Shown piece after piece: positions 1 through 8,051 of a stretch of 64,000 nucleotides of DNA. The stretch covers positions 169,508-233,507 of the forward strand of contig NZ_KQ130486.1 of assembly GCF_001050375.1 (NCBI RefSeq), in the 5' to 3' direction. The notes under the pieces were generated by a model, which worked only from the letters and a program-made list of their open reading frames with translations, made no database searches and had not been told where the DNA came from. Both the position numbers and the translations under genes were made by a program. How positions within the stretch are numbered: position 1 is the first letter of the stretch; each line of letters opens with the position of its first letter. This DNA comes from Catenovulum maritimum. Lineage in GTDB: Bacteria > Pseudomonadota > Gammaproteobacteria > Enterobacterales > Alteromonadaceae.

Positions 1-1666
1 TATCGTTAAACTCACTAGTAGCTAAAAGAATGTTCAACTGCTCTATATGAGTAAAACCTTCCCTATAACTGTCCTCATGGGAGAAATACAGGTTTTCAGA
101 TATGCTAGCCATTATAAAGCTTCTCATGAAAGCAAGGTGTTCTGGCATTTCTGCTGAGACAAATCTATCTATCTTAATTATGGATTGAGAAACTTTGTTT
201 GAAGCACTTAACGAAGGTTTTACGCTGTAAAAAAACAAAGTCAGATTTAACAGAAGCTCCAATGCATCTCTAAAAACTAATACTCTATCATGTACTTCTT
301 GCTCCAAATTTTTATCTTCTTTTAATGCCTTTTGACTAATGTTCTTCATATAGGCTCGGTAATGCAAAATTACTTCGTTAATTCTTTTGTTAAACACGGA
401 AATTAGAAAGTTTGAAGGCAAAGAGTAGTCACTTTTGTTTTCTATACATAATTTTTTAACTTTATCGATGAAGTTATTTTTGAATCCAAACTTACGGTAG
501 ATTTTTTTGGGGAACAATTGTCTTTGTTTATTGAAATATTGAACTTCAAATAGAGAGGATTCTAGCTCGTTTAAAACCATATTTAACCCAACCACCAAAG
601 CAGATTTCTCTGTGCAAAATGGCCTAGAGTATTTATGAGTCTTGGAGTCTGAAAGATATAGATTATATTCGTTAAGACTGTCGCTGATAGCTTTGTATAC
701 TGATTTAGCGACCTTTTCTGATGATGCAAAAATCATATAATCATCAACGTAACGAATAACTTCATAGTCTATCTCATGCTTTAAGCCCATTTTTATATCT
801 AGAAATTCTTCTATATTTTTATCTATTTTTTGGAAAATAATTTCTGAAAAGACCCTACTGAACTCGGCTCCGATACATATCCCATTTGTTTCGTTGTTGT
901 TACTTCTCTGCATTATGGTATCCATTTTTTGGCATACCTGACTGCTATAGGTAACATGATCTTTAATAAACTGCTTATCTTTAACAGCCCAAGAAATTGA
1001 ATGCGTATATATACTGTCGAAACAATTAGCAATGTCTAACAACCACATTTGGTTGTATTTCTTTTCAAGTTGAACAAAGCGCTCAGAGTTATATATTTTG
1101 TATAATCTTGTATAACCCCTATAGGTAAAAAATGACGATGCTGATTTTTTGTAAAGCTCTGACTCTAAGGTGTCGATATCGATGTTCTTATAATCTTCTG
1201 ACGAAATTTTGCGAGTACGATTAACTGTAAATGAATTCCCTACTTTGACTGGCGCACGTACAGAAAAATTACTTTTGCTACATAGGTAGTTAATTTCAGG
1301 ACTGTGATCTCTATAAAACTCAGCTAAATTTAATTGTGTCCTAGGGTGCGTTAGAGAAAGCGTGCGTAAACTGTATTCATTTTTAATAATTTTGTATTTA
1401 AAGGGAGATGAATATTTAAGCTTCTTTTGCAGTGCCTCACTTCCATTGTTCAGCTTATTTAAAGTTGGGTCGATATGGTTTGCATATATTGAACTTACAA
1501 TCTTATTGAGCCTATCACCGTTTTCAGTATTAGCTCTATGGGAGTTTACGTAGAAACCTTCATTACTAAAAATTATTGGTACATCATTAGGAGCTGTATC
1601 GGTAAGTAAACCTCGAAAGTAATCTTTCTTATCTAGTTTAATTTTTTGATTTCTAATTATAGCCAT
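1..1666 (-). CDS. drt3b: Reverse transcriptase, Drt3b-like (UG8/Abi type), 3' end cut off by window edge
   Basis: Translating the minus strand from the ATG at 1666-1664 gives 555 residues with no stop before the window edge. RT motifs are visible: motif A 'WLLDIANCFDSIYTHS', a motif B-like 'TNGICIGAEFSRVFSEI', and catalytic motif C 'IRYVDDYMIFAS' with both aspartates. The motif A context (SIYTHS...WA) resembles the AbiK/UG8 abortive-infection RTs. The stretch after the palm looks helical and has no recognisable nuclease or maturase domain. The start overlaps the stop of the upstream RT by 10 bases (1657-1666), so the two are probably translationally coupled. By family knowledge, two adjacent RTs of this kind form DRT type 3 (UG3 + UG8), an anti-phage system. 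The RT assignment is sure from the motifs; the Drt3b label rests on context and gene order. Confidence 0.8.
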   Translation of the reverse strand, partial: MAIIRNQKIKLDKKDYFRGLLTDTAPNDVPIIFSNEGFYVNSHRANTENGDRLNKIVSSIYANHIDPTLNKLNNGSEALQKKLKYSSPFKYKIIKNEYSLRTLSLTHPRTQLNLAEFYRDHSPEINYLCSKSNFSVRAPVKVGNSFTVNRTRKISSEDYKNIDIDTLESELYKKSASSFFTYRGYTRLYKIYNSERFVQLEKKYNQMWLLDIANCFDSIYTHSISWAVKDKQFIKDHVTYSSQVCQKMDTIMQRSNNNETNGICIGAEFSRVFSEIIFQKIDKNIEEFLDIKMGLKHEIDYEVIRYVDDYMIFASSEKVAKSVYKAISDSLNEYNLYLSDSKTHKYSRPFCTEKSALVVGLNMVLNELESSLFEVQYFNKQRQLFPKKIYRKFGFKNNFIDKVKKLCIENKSDYSLPSNFLISVFNKRINEVILHYRAYMKNISQKALKEDKNLEQEVHDRVLVFRDALELLLNLTLFFYSVKPSLSASNKVSQSIIKIDRFVSAEMPEHLAFMRSFIMASISENLYFSHEDSYREGFTHIEQLNILLATSEFND

Positions 1667-2574
1667 ACTCTTGTAATTTCCTTTAACCAATATGGAGTAA
1701 ACTTCTTATATATCCTGTTCTTAAAGCCGCTCTTGAATGAAGACTGCAACAATCTGCGCTTTTGGTTCAAACTCAAAGTTGGCGTGCCCGGTTTATGAAA
1801 GAGGTTGTCATAACTCATTACAAATTTTCGTAAACTTTCATCCAATCTATTTAAAGCGCAGCTATTTGGGTCAATTAAGCTGTAGTTGTAATAAATCCCG
1901 GTGGGAATCTTATTGCCCGTAGATTTTTGAACCAAATCCCTGTTAGTTGTTAAAAATTTGATTCTAGAATTTAATAAATCAAAGTCGCCTGTGTTGCAAT
2001 AATTTACCAAGGCTTTACAGAGCTTAGATTCAAACTGTTTTACTTTAAAATCAGAGAGATCAACAATAACCTTTCTATAACGTGCATTTTTTTGTTTAGA
2101 TGATATCTGGTAATCCTGAACCTCAAACTTGTACCCCAAGTAATTAAATGCGGCTACAGGGTTATTAGAACCTGCACTTCTATTTTCAACATCGATTATT
2201 TTCGTTTTGTTGTAGTTGAGAGTGATCCCTTCTGGCAAAGTAGAGCTTATCTTCTTTAGAAAGCTTTTTTTGTCCTCAGATTTGGTCGTGATCAACAAAA
2301 TATCATCGACAAATCGAGAGTAATAGATAACGTCATTGCCTCTTTTTATCTCTTTGTCAAAGTTCTTCAATATAAGTTCAGCAATTATTGGGGAAAACTC
2401 TAGTCCCCTTGGTAATAAGTCAGGAAAGTGCGAAAGATAGCCAAGCAAGATATTTTGGGTGTGAGTTGATAAATGAGGTTGTTGTAGGCATTTTTTAATG
2501 AGTGCTTTATTTACTGATTCAAAAAAAGATTTGATGTCGAGTTTATAAACCCTATATTCAGTTCCTTCAGCCAA
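1657..2574 (-). CDS. drt3a: Reverse transcriptase palm/thumb fragment, Drt3a-like (UG3 type), downstream part of a frameshifted gene
   Basis: This frame carries the catalytic core of a group-II-like/unknown-group RT: motif A 'YKLDIKSFFESV' near its start, motif B 'LPRGLEFSPIIAELIL', motif C 'YSRFVDDILLIT' (both Asp present), motif D 'LNYNKTKIIDV' and motif E 'NYLGYKFEV'. There is no ATG: the frame opens just after a TAA, and the first usable start is a TTG at 2574, which lies inside the end of the preceding frame. The fingers segment that should precede motif A is in the other frame (2567-2905). Removing one T near 2575 would join them as '...IRSYFLAEGTEYRVYKLDI...', a normal RT. Together they would be about 417 residues. 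As it stands the protein is made as two pieces, by programmed frameshifting, or not at all. Confidence 0.82.
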   Translation of the reverse strand: MAEGTEYRVYKLDIKSFFESVNKALIKKCLQQPHLSTHTQNILLGYLSHFPDLLPRGLEFSPIIAELILKNFDKEIKRGNDVIYYSRFVDDILLITTKSEDKKSFLKKISSTLPEGITLNYNKTKIIDVENRSAGSNNPVAAFNYLGYKFEVQDYQISSKQKNARYRKVIVDLSDFKVKQFESKLCKALVNYCNTGDFDLLNSRIKFLTTNRDLVQKSTGNKIPTGIYYNYSLIDPNSCALNRLDESLRKFVMSYDNLFHKPGTPTLSLNQKRRLLQSSFKSGFKNRIYKKFTPYWLKEITRVWL

Positions 2575-2905
2575 AGAAATAAGATCTTATTTCTTTGGCT
2601 ATTTGACTCCGACTTTTCAGTTTTACTTTAGAACAACTAATAAGATTTTTAACACATTTACGTAATACTACTTTTTCCTCCAAAGAATCAGAGAAATAGG
2701 TTTTCTTGCCTTTCTTTTTGTCACTTTCAGTAAAATAAAAGCTGTCAAATGAAGCTCCATTTTTGAACGTTGAATCTGCCTTTATTAATGCGTTTTCAAT
2801 TAACTTTGACCCATGCTTTTCGTCAGAAAGCATGTCGTTGTTATAAAAGTCCTCAGGTATTAAACAGCGAGCTAAAGCAGACTTACTAAATGATTGGCTT
2901 TTCAT
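2567..2905 (-). CDS. drt3a: N-terminal (fingers) part of the frameshifted Drt3a-like reverse transcriptase
   Basis: This 112-residue frame begins at the ATG at 2905, about 8 bases after a GGA ribosome-binding element. It ends at a TGA at 2569-2567 that overlaps the next frame by 8 bases. Its last residues, 'RSQIAKEIRSYFFG', look like the helix that normally precedes RT motif A (R-x-x-I-x-x-x-I-x-x-Y-F/L). The body is lysine-rich and charged, as expected for RT0/fingers. It has no complete domain of its own. I read it as the first part of one RT gene broken by a single-base shift. Alternatives are a sequencing error in the T-rich run, a true mutation, or a programmed +1 shift at the TTT codon. 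Confidence 0.7.
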   Translation of the reverse strand: MKSQSFSKSALARCLIPEDFYNNDMLSDEKHGSKLIENALIKADSTFKNGASFDSFYFTESDKKKGKKTYFSDSLEEKVVLRKCVKNLISCSKVKLKSRSQIAKEIRSYFFG

Positions 2906-3139
2906 AAAAATTCCATTTTAAAGTGATTATTTAGCTAAATATTAAGTATATTTGAATATAACAAAATCTATTATCTATCACCATCTAGCAATCAAATAAA
3001 CAATTAGAAGCAAGCCATGCAAATAAGCATATCTAGATATACGCTTCATATAATGTAAATGCGCGTAGAAGCTGATTTTCTTTATTAATCCGATACTCCA
3101 TACATATCTGACAACTTCAGCTAGGGCTTCCCTGGATAA

Positions 3140-3170
3140 CGTCAGGTGGCGCTTCGCTTACCAGACCTAC
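3140..3170. repeat. REP-like palindromic repeat, copy 1
   Basis: This 31-base unit matches the one at 3279-3309 at about 25 of 31 positions, in the same orientation. Its ends, GTCAGGT and ACCAGAC, form an imperfect inverted repeat around a short loop. It ends in the same 'gacctac' tail as copy 2. Confidence 0.6.
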
Positions 3171-3278
3171 AAAAGTGTAACAATTTTCTTATAGGTGTTT
3201 ATTCAGTGAATTTCTGAAAGCAACTAATAATTTGTATGGAATACCGAAGCTCGAAAGCAACTCAGGTGGTGATTTCAA

Positions 3279-3309
3279 CGTCGGATGGCACTCCGTTTAT
3301 CCGACCTAC
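3279..3309. repeat. REP-like palindromic repeat, copy 2
   Basis: Its core is a 26-base palindromic element with 7-base arms GTCGGAT and ATCCGAC (3280-3286 and 3299-3305). Sequences of this form ('GTCGGAT...ATCCGACCTAC') are typical of extragenic palindromic repeats in gammaproteobacteria. It lies just outside the gcvP terminator. Confidence 0.65.
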
Positions 3310-3325
3310 TTTACCCTAATAAACA

Positions 3326-3351
3326 AAAAAGCGGCTCACGAGCCGCTTTTT
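3326..3351 (-). terminator. Rho-independent terminator after gcvP
   Basis: The stem is agcggct/agccgct-like (gcggct 3331-3336, agccgc 3341-3346) with a 4-base loop. It is flanked by A and T runs on both sides, so it could work in both directions. It sits 23 bases downstream of the gcvP stop and marks the edge between the core operon and the RT locus. Confidence 0.9.
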
Positions 3352-3373
3352 GATTTGAAGAATAAATCAGATT

Positions 3374-6280
3374 TTACTCCGCATAACTCTCTGTCGTAGG
3401 GCAGCTGCAGATTAGATTGCGGTCGCCGTATACATCATCGATGCGGTTTACCGTTGGCCAGAATTTATTGGCTTTAGTCGCAGCGGTTGGGAATACTGCG
3501 TTTTCTCGGCTGTAAGCTCTGTTCCACTCAACATCTACCATGTCTGCAGTTGTGTGTGGTGCATTTACCAATGGGTTGTCTTCTAGCGTGTATGCGCCGG
3601 TTTCAACCATATCAATTTCTTTACGAATTGAAATCATAGCTTCGATAAAGCGATCAATTTCACATAAAGGCTCTGATTCTGTTGGCTCTACCATTAAAGT
3701 ACCTGCAACAGGGAATGACATAGTTGGCGCATGGAAACCATAATCAATTAAACGTTTTGCTATGTCTAATTCGGTAATACCAGAGCTTGCTTTTAACGGA
3801 CGTAAATCAATAATACATTCGTGTGCAACTCGGTCGTTTTGACCCGTGTATAAAATTGGGTAATGTGGTGCTAAACGCTTAGCCATATAATTAGCATTTA
3901 AAATAGCCACTTGAGTTGCTTTGCGTAAACCCGCGCTGCCCATTAATGCAATATAAACCCAAGAGATAGTTAAGATACTTGCACTACCCCATGGCGCTGC
4001 CGATACCGCACCTGTTTTTTCATTTACTGGGTGTGTTGGCATAAATGGCGCTAAGTGAGATTTAACCCCAATTGGTCCCATACCTGGGCCACCGCCACCG
4101 TGTGGAATACAGAAAGTTTTATGTAAGTTTAAATGCGATACATCAGAGCCCATAAAGCCAGGTGAAGTGATTTCTACCTGTGCATTCATGTTGGCACCAT
4201 CCATGTAAACTTGGCCACCGTGCTGATGTACTATGTCACAAATTTCACGGATGGTTTGCTCATAAACACCATGCGTTGATGGGTAAGTGATCATGATGCA
4301 AGATAAGTTGTCAGCGAGTTCTGCTGCTTTTTGACGTAAGTCGTTTAAGTCAACATTACCTTTGTCGTCACAAGCCACAACCACAACTTTCATGCTTGCC
4401 ATTTGCGCAGATGCTGGATTTGTACCATGCGCTGAGCTTGGGATTAAACAGATATTTCTGTGATGATCGCCGCGGCTTTCGTGGTATTTACGAATCGCGA
4501 TTAAACCAGCGTATTCACCTTGCGCACCCGAGTTTGGTTGCATGCTAATTGCATCGTAACCCGTAATTTCAACTAACCATTCGCCAAGTTGGTCCATCAT
4601 TTGGTGATAACCTTTAGCTTGGTCTAATGGTACGAATGGGTGCAAGTTGCCAAATTCTGGCCAAGTGACTGGGATCATTTCCGCTGTTGCGTTTAGTTTC
4701 ATGGTACATGAGCCAAGTGAAATCATAGAGTGATTTAAGGCTAAATCTTTATTCTCTAATGATTTTATGTAACGCAACATTTCTGTTTCTGAGTGATGAG
4801 TGTTAAACACTTCGTGACTTAAGTAGTCTGTTTCACGCGCTAATTCAGCTGGAATACCACTTTGCCCAACCGCTTCAGAGTCTAATGCTTCAACTGATAA
4901 ACCATGACCTTCGCCTAATACTACGTCGAGTAATACAGCTAAGTCTTTCGCCGTCGTCGTTTCGTCAAAGCTCACACCAATTTGGTTTGCTAAATCTGCT
5001 CTTAGGTTAACTTCAGCTTTATCTGCTCTTGCTAAAATTTCATCTTTGCTATTTTGACCAGCATCAGTGGTTTCAAAACAAATCGTATCAAACCATGCTT
5101 GGTTGATTAAGTTTACGCCTTTTGCTTTTAATGCATTAGCGAAAATACTTGCCACACGATTAACACGTTTTGCAATGCGATCTAAGCCTTCTGGGCCATG
5201 GTAAATTGCATAAAACACAGACATGTTGGCTAATAATACTTGAGCAGTACAAATATTAGAGTTCGCTTTTTCACGGCGAATGTGTTGCTCACGTGTTTGC
5301 AAAGCCATACGGAGTGCTAAGTTACCGCGAGTATCTTTTGATACCCCAATAATACGACCCGGTAATGAGCGCTTTAATTTGTCTTTAGTTGCAAAGAATG
5401 CCGCATGTGGACCACCATAACCCATAGGTACACCAAAACGCTGAGCATTACCTAAAGCGATATCAGCGCCAAGCTCACCTGGTGATTTTAATTGAGTTAA
5501 TGCCAATAAGTCGGTCGCAACAGCAACTAAGCCTTTGTTGTCTTGAACTTGTTTGATTAAAGCTTCAATTGAATAAACGTTACCGTAAGTATTTGGGTAT
5601 TGGAATAAAGCACCAAATACATTGTGATTAACCACGTTTTCAGCTGGCTCAACAACCGTTTCAAAACCGAATTGCTCTGCGCGAGTAACCACAACATTAA
5701 TCGTTTGCGGATGAATATCGTCGGCAATAAAGAATAAGTTCGATTTTTTGTTTTTACTGGTACGTTTTGCCATCGCCATCGCTTCGGCAGCTGCGGTTGC
5801 TTCGTCAAGTAATGACGCATTAGCGATTTCTAAGCCAGTTAAATCAATCACCATTTGTTGGTAATTTAATAACGACTGTAAGCGACCTTGCGCAACTTCT
5901 GGTTGGTAAGGCGTATAGGCTGTGTACCAACCTGGATTTTCTAGCACGTTACGTAAAATCACGTTAGGCGTATGGTTTGGGTAGTAACCCATACCAATAT
6001 AAGATTTGTAGATTTTATTTTGGCTAGCAATTGCTTTTAAGTCAGCCAGTACGTCGACTTCTGTTTGCGCGGTTACTTTGCTGTCTCTGTCTTGATTGCT
6101 TTGAGGTAACAAAATATCGGCAGGCACAGTTTGCGCTATTAAGTCGTCCAGCGAAGTGGCGCCTAGTGTCGCTAACATGTGTTGCTGCTCTGCGGCATCC
6201 GGGCCTATGTGTCTTTGAATAAATTCTTCGCTGTTATGTAACTTTGATAATGACTGCGTTAATGGCAATTGTGTGCTCAT
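3374..6280 (-). CDS. gcvP: Glycine dehydrogenase (decarboxylating), glycine cleavage P protein
   Basis: This is the pyridoxal-phosphate enzyme that decarboxylates glycine and passes the aminomethyl group to the lipoyl arm of GcvH. At 968 residues it is the fused single-chain form (E. coli GcvP is 957). The PLP-lysine motif '[18 protein letters not shown]' is present in the C-terminal half, as are the N-terminal 'FIQRHIGP' and '[18 protein letters not shown]' signatures. I place the start at the ATG at 6280, which has AGGA about 7 bases upstream; a TTG codon lies directly before it. It is the last gene of gcvT-gcvH-gcvP, but a terminator-like hairpin separates it from gcvH. The protein looks intact. 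Confidence 0.97.
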   Translation of the reverse strand: MSTQLPLTQSLSKLHNSEEFIQRHIGPDAAEQQHMLATLGATSLDDLIAQTVPADILLPQSNQDRDSKVTAQTEVDVLADLKAIASQNKIYKSYIGMGYYPNHTPNVILRNVLENPGWYTAYTPYQPEVAQGRLQSLLNYQQMVIDLTGLEIANASLLDEATAAAEAMAMAKRTSKNKKSNLFFIADDIHPQTINVVVTRAEQFGFETVVEPAENVVNHNVFGALFQYPNTYGNVYSIEALIKQVQDNKGLVAVATDLLALTQLKSPGELGADIALGNAQRFGVPMGYGGPHAAFFATKDKLKRSLPGRIIGVSKDTRGNLALRMALQTREQHIRREKANSNICTAQVLLANMSVFYAIYHGPEGLDRIAKRVNRVASIFANALKAKGVNLINQAWFDTICFETTDAGQNSKDEILARADKAEVNLRADLANQIGVSFDETTTAKDLAVLLDVVLGEGHGLSVEALDSEAVGQSGIPAELARETDYLSHEVFNTHHSETEMLRYIKSLENKDLALNHSMISLGSCTMKLNATAEMIPVTWPEFGNLHPFVPLDQAKGYHQMMDQLGEWLVEITGYDAISMQPNSGAQGEYAGLIAIRKYHESRGDHHRNICLIPSSAHGTNPASAQMASMKVVVVACDDKGNVDLNDLRQKAAELADNLSCIMITYPSTHGVYEQTIREICDIVHQHGGQVYMDGANMNAQVEITSPGFMGSDVSHLNLHKTFCIPHGGGGPGMGPIGVKSHLAPFMPTHPVNEKTGAVSAAPWGSASILTISWVYIALMGSAGLRKATQVAILNANYMAKRLAPHYPILYTGQNDRVAHECIIDLRPLKASSGITELDIAKRLIDYGFHAPTMSFPVAGTLMVEPTESEPLCEIDRFIEAMISIRKEIDMVETGAYTLEDNPLVNAPHTTADMVDVEWNRAYSRENAVFPTAATKANKFWPTVNRIDDVYGDRNLICSCPTTESYAE

Positions 6281-6361
6281 CAATAATCCTACTTTTCAAT
6301 CTTAATGGCGGCTAGCAAATTGTTTCGTTTTAGTTAACAGAAAATACTTGCTATAAAAAAC

Positions 6362-6388
6362 AAAAACCCCGAATGATAAATCGAGGTT
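6362..6388 (-). terminator. Terminator-like hairpin between gcvH and gcvP
   Basis: The arms aaccccga (6365-6372) and tcgaggtt (6381-6388) pair with one mismatch around an 8-base loop. Reading on the minus strand, the hairpin is followed by TTTTTGTTTTTT. That is a good intrinsic terminator inside an otherwise co-directional operon. It may attenuate gcvP relative to gcvT-gcvH. Confidence 0.7.
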
Positions 6389-6429
6389 ATTTTGTGGTTT
6401 TAGTGGGTATTATTTAATACCGAGAAAAC

Positions 6430-6819
6430 TTATTCGTCTTCCAGAGTTTCGCCGTAGCTTTCTGCGTCGTGTAACGACTCAACTTCACCCATGTCTTCAA
6501 CTTTTAGTTTAAATAACCAACCGTCGCCGTATGGGTCTGTGTTGACTAATTCTGGTGAGTCTTCTAACTCTTCGTTAATTTCAACTACTTCACCCGCTAC
6601 CGGTGAGTACACGTCTGAAGCCGCTTTAACCGATTCAACCACAGCAATTTCGTCGCCTGCTGTAAATCCGTCTTCTACGTCTGGTAAGTCAACGTGAACT
6701 AAATCGCCAAGTAAATCTTGTGCGTGATCAGAAATACCAACAGTAACGATACCGTTACCTTCGTCTCTAACCCACTCGTGGCTGTCTGTGAATCTTAACT
6801 CTGAAGGAATCTTGCTCAT
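6430..6819 (-). CDS. gcvH: Glycine cleavage system H protein
   Basis: This is the small lipoyl carrier that shuttles the aminomethyl group from GcvP to GcvT. It has 129 residues, the normal length. The lipoylation motif '[19 protein letters not shown]' is present, with the modified lysine in 'ESVKA'. The start '[17 protein letters not shown]' is canonical and has AAGGG upstream. It lies 51 bases downstream of gcvT and 149 bases upstream of gcvP. Confidence 0.97.
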   Translation of the reverse strand: MSKIPSELRFTDSHEWVRDEGNGIVTVGISDHAQDLLGDLVHVDLPDVEDGFTAGDEIAVVESVKAASDVYSPVAGEVVEINEELEDSPELVNTDPYGDGWLFKLKVEDMGEVESLHDAESYGETLEDE

Positions 6820-6870
6820 CTTATTTACCCTTAATACTGTTTAATCTTTTTAAATTTGTTGCGTGCAGGC

Positions 6871-7950
6871 TTAAAGCACTGACTGTCCATTACGTACAAA
6901 AGCAGGTTTTACAACTTTCACTTTAACCCACTTTTTACGCATTTCAACCTCGGCTGTGTCACCAATTGCAACTGGGACACGAGCAAAAGCTACGCTGAAT
7001 CCTAATGTTGGAGAAAAAGTACCACTGGTGATAAAGCCTTCACCCGCTTCGCAGCGAACTTTTGAGCCCGCACGTAGTACGCCTTTTTCTTCCATAACCA
7101 AGCCAACCATTTTTTCAGCTTGGCTTGCTTTGTATGTTTCTAATGCTTTGCGGCCAACAAAATCACGTGTTGCTGGCTCAAGTGCGATTGTCCAACCCAT
7201 ATTTGCAGCTAATGGCGAAGTTTCTTCGTCCATATCTTGGCCGTATAAGTTCATACCAGCTTCTAATCGCAATGTATCTCGCGCGCCTAAACCACATGGC
7301 ACAACGCCCGCGTCTAATAATTTTTGCCAAAAATCTGGGGCAGCTTCGTTAGCTAATAAAATTTCGTAACCCGCTTCACCTGTGTAACCTGTAGTCGCAA
7401 TAAATAAATCGCCCGCTTGCACACCAAAAAATGGCTTCATGCCTTCAACTGCGGCATTTTGTTCTGGGGTAAATAACTCAGCGGCTTTCGCTTTGGCTTG
7501 TGGGCCTTGCACGGCTATCATAGATAAGTCGTCACGCTCAGTTAAGCTAACATCAAAGTCGGCTACAATTTTATTCAACCAAGCTAAATCTTTTTCGCGT
7601 GTTGCTGAGTTAACCACTAAACGGTAGTCGTCTTCGGCAAAGTAGTAAACGATAAGGTCATCAATTACCCCACCCGCTTCGTTTAACATACCAGAATATA
7701 AAGCTTTACCTGATACTTTTAATTTATCTACATCATTGGCCAGTAAATATTGTAAATAAGCTTTTGCTTGTACACCTTTAACATCAACAACTGTCATGTG
7801 TGATACGTCAAACATACCAGCTGCTTCACGCACAACTTTATGCTCTTCGATTTGAGAACCGTAACGGATAGGCATATCCCAACCGTGAAAATCAACCATT
7901 TTCGCGCCGGATTCTAGGTGTTTATCATGCAAAATTGTTTTATTCGTCAT
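6871..7950 (-). CDS. gcvT: Aminomethyltransferase, glycine cleavage T protein
   Basis: It transfers the methylene group from aminomethyl-GcvH to tetrahydrofolate and releases ammonia. The protein has 359 residues from the ATG at 7950; a TTG at 7956 in frame gives two extra residues and has no better ribosome-binding site. Conserved features are '[11 protein letters not shown]', 'GMFDVSHM', 'VQGPQA', 'GYTGEAGYE' and '[18 protein letters not shown]'. It is the first gene of gcvT-gcvH-gcvP. Only about 100 bases separate it from the upstream GGDEF-EAL gene. Confidence 0.96.
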   Translation of the reverse strand: MTNKTILHDKHLESGAKMVDFHGWDMPIRYGSQIEEHKVVREAAGMFDVSHMTVVDVKGVQAKAYLQYLLANDVDKLKVSGKALYSGMLNEAGGVIDDLIVYYFAEDDYRLVVNSATREKDLAWLNKIVADFDVSLTERDDLSMIAVQGPQAKAKAAELFTPEQNAAVEGMKPFFGVQAGDLFIATTGYTGEAGYEILLANEAAPDFWQKLLDAGVVPCGLGARDTLRLEAGMNLYGQDMDEETSPLAANMGWTIALEPATRDFVGRKALETYKASQAEKMVGLVMEEKGVLRAGSKVRCEAGEGFITSGTFSPTLGFSVAFARVPVAIGDTAEVEMRKKWVKVKVVKPAFVRNGQSVL

Positions 7951-7982
7951 AGCCAATGAAAGTTTGATAAAAAGAGGCGCGG

Positions 7983-7988
7983 ATTATA
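7983..7988 (-). promoter_or_regulatory. Candidate -10 element for the gcv operon
   Basis: A perfect TATAAT on the minus strand lies about 33 bases upstream of the gcvT ATG. I see no good -35 box at the right distance. An inverted repeat with arms agctggat (8003-8010) and atccagct (8030-8037) lies just upstream. It may terminate the GGDEF-EAL gene or serve as an operator. Confidence 0.35.
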
Positions 7989-8051
7989 CCCAAATATAGC
8001 GCAGCTGGATAGCGATAATTTGAATAAAAATCCAGCTTTAAAATGACTTAA

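Larger units (their letters stand above)
2906..3325. other. Intergenic region between the RT locus and gcvP; no gene seen
   Basis: These 420 bases contain no convincing ORF. They hold a perfect 12-base palindrome (atatctagatat, 3029-3040) and two related 31-base palindromic repeats (3140-3170 and 3279-3309, listed separately). The promoter and any leader of the RT operon must lie here, because the next gene to the right, gcvP, runs toward it and ends at 3374. I looked on both strands for a dinucleotide-repeat (ACACAC or GTGTGT) template, as might be expected of a DRT3 non-coding RNA, and found none. Confidence 0.6.

Noticed and set aside
1362..1553. 63-codon plus-strand ORF in the RT locus
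   Set aside because: It is antisense to the Drt3b-like RT, whose frame is open throughout.
2567..2905. Free-standing small protein (antitoxin or RT accessory) upstream of the RT
   Set aside because: Its last residues match the RT segment that precedes motif A, and a one-base change joins the frames, so a split RT is simpler.
3000..3370. tRNA or attachment site at the RT-gcvP junction
   Set aside because: No cloverleaf or direct repeat pair was seen; the palindromes are REP-like.
7951..8051. Glycine riboswitch upstream of gcvT
   Set aside because: Only about 100 bases separate gcvT from the previous gene, and I see no pair of glycine aptamer cores; a TATAAT and a simple inverted repeat account for the region.
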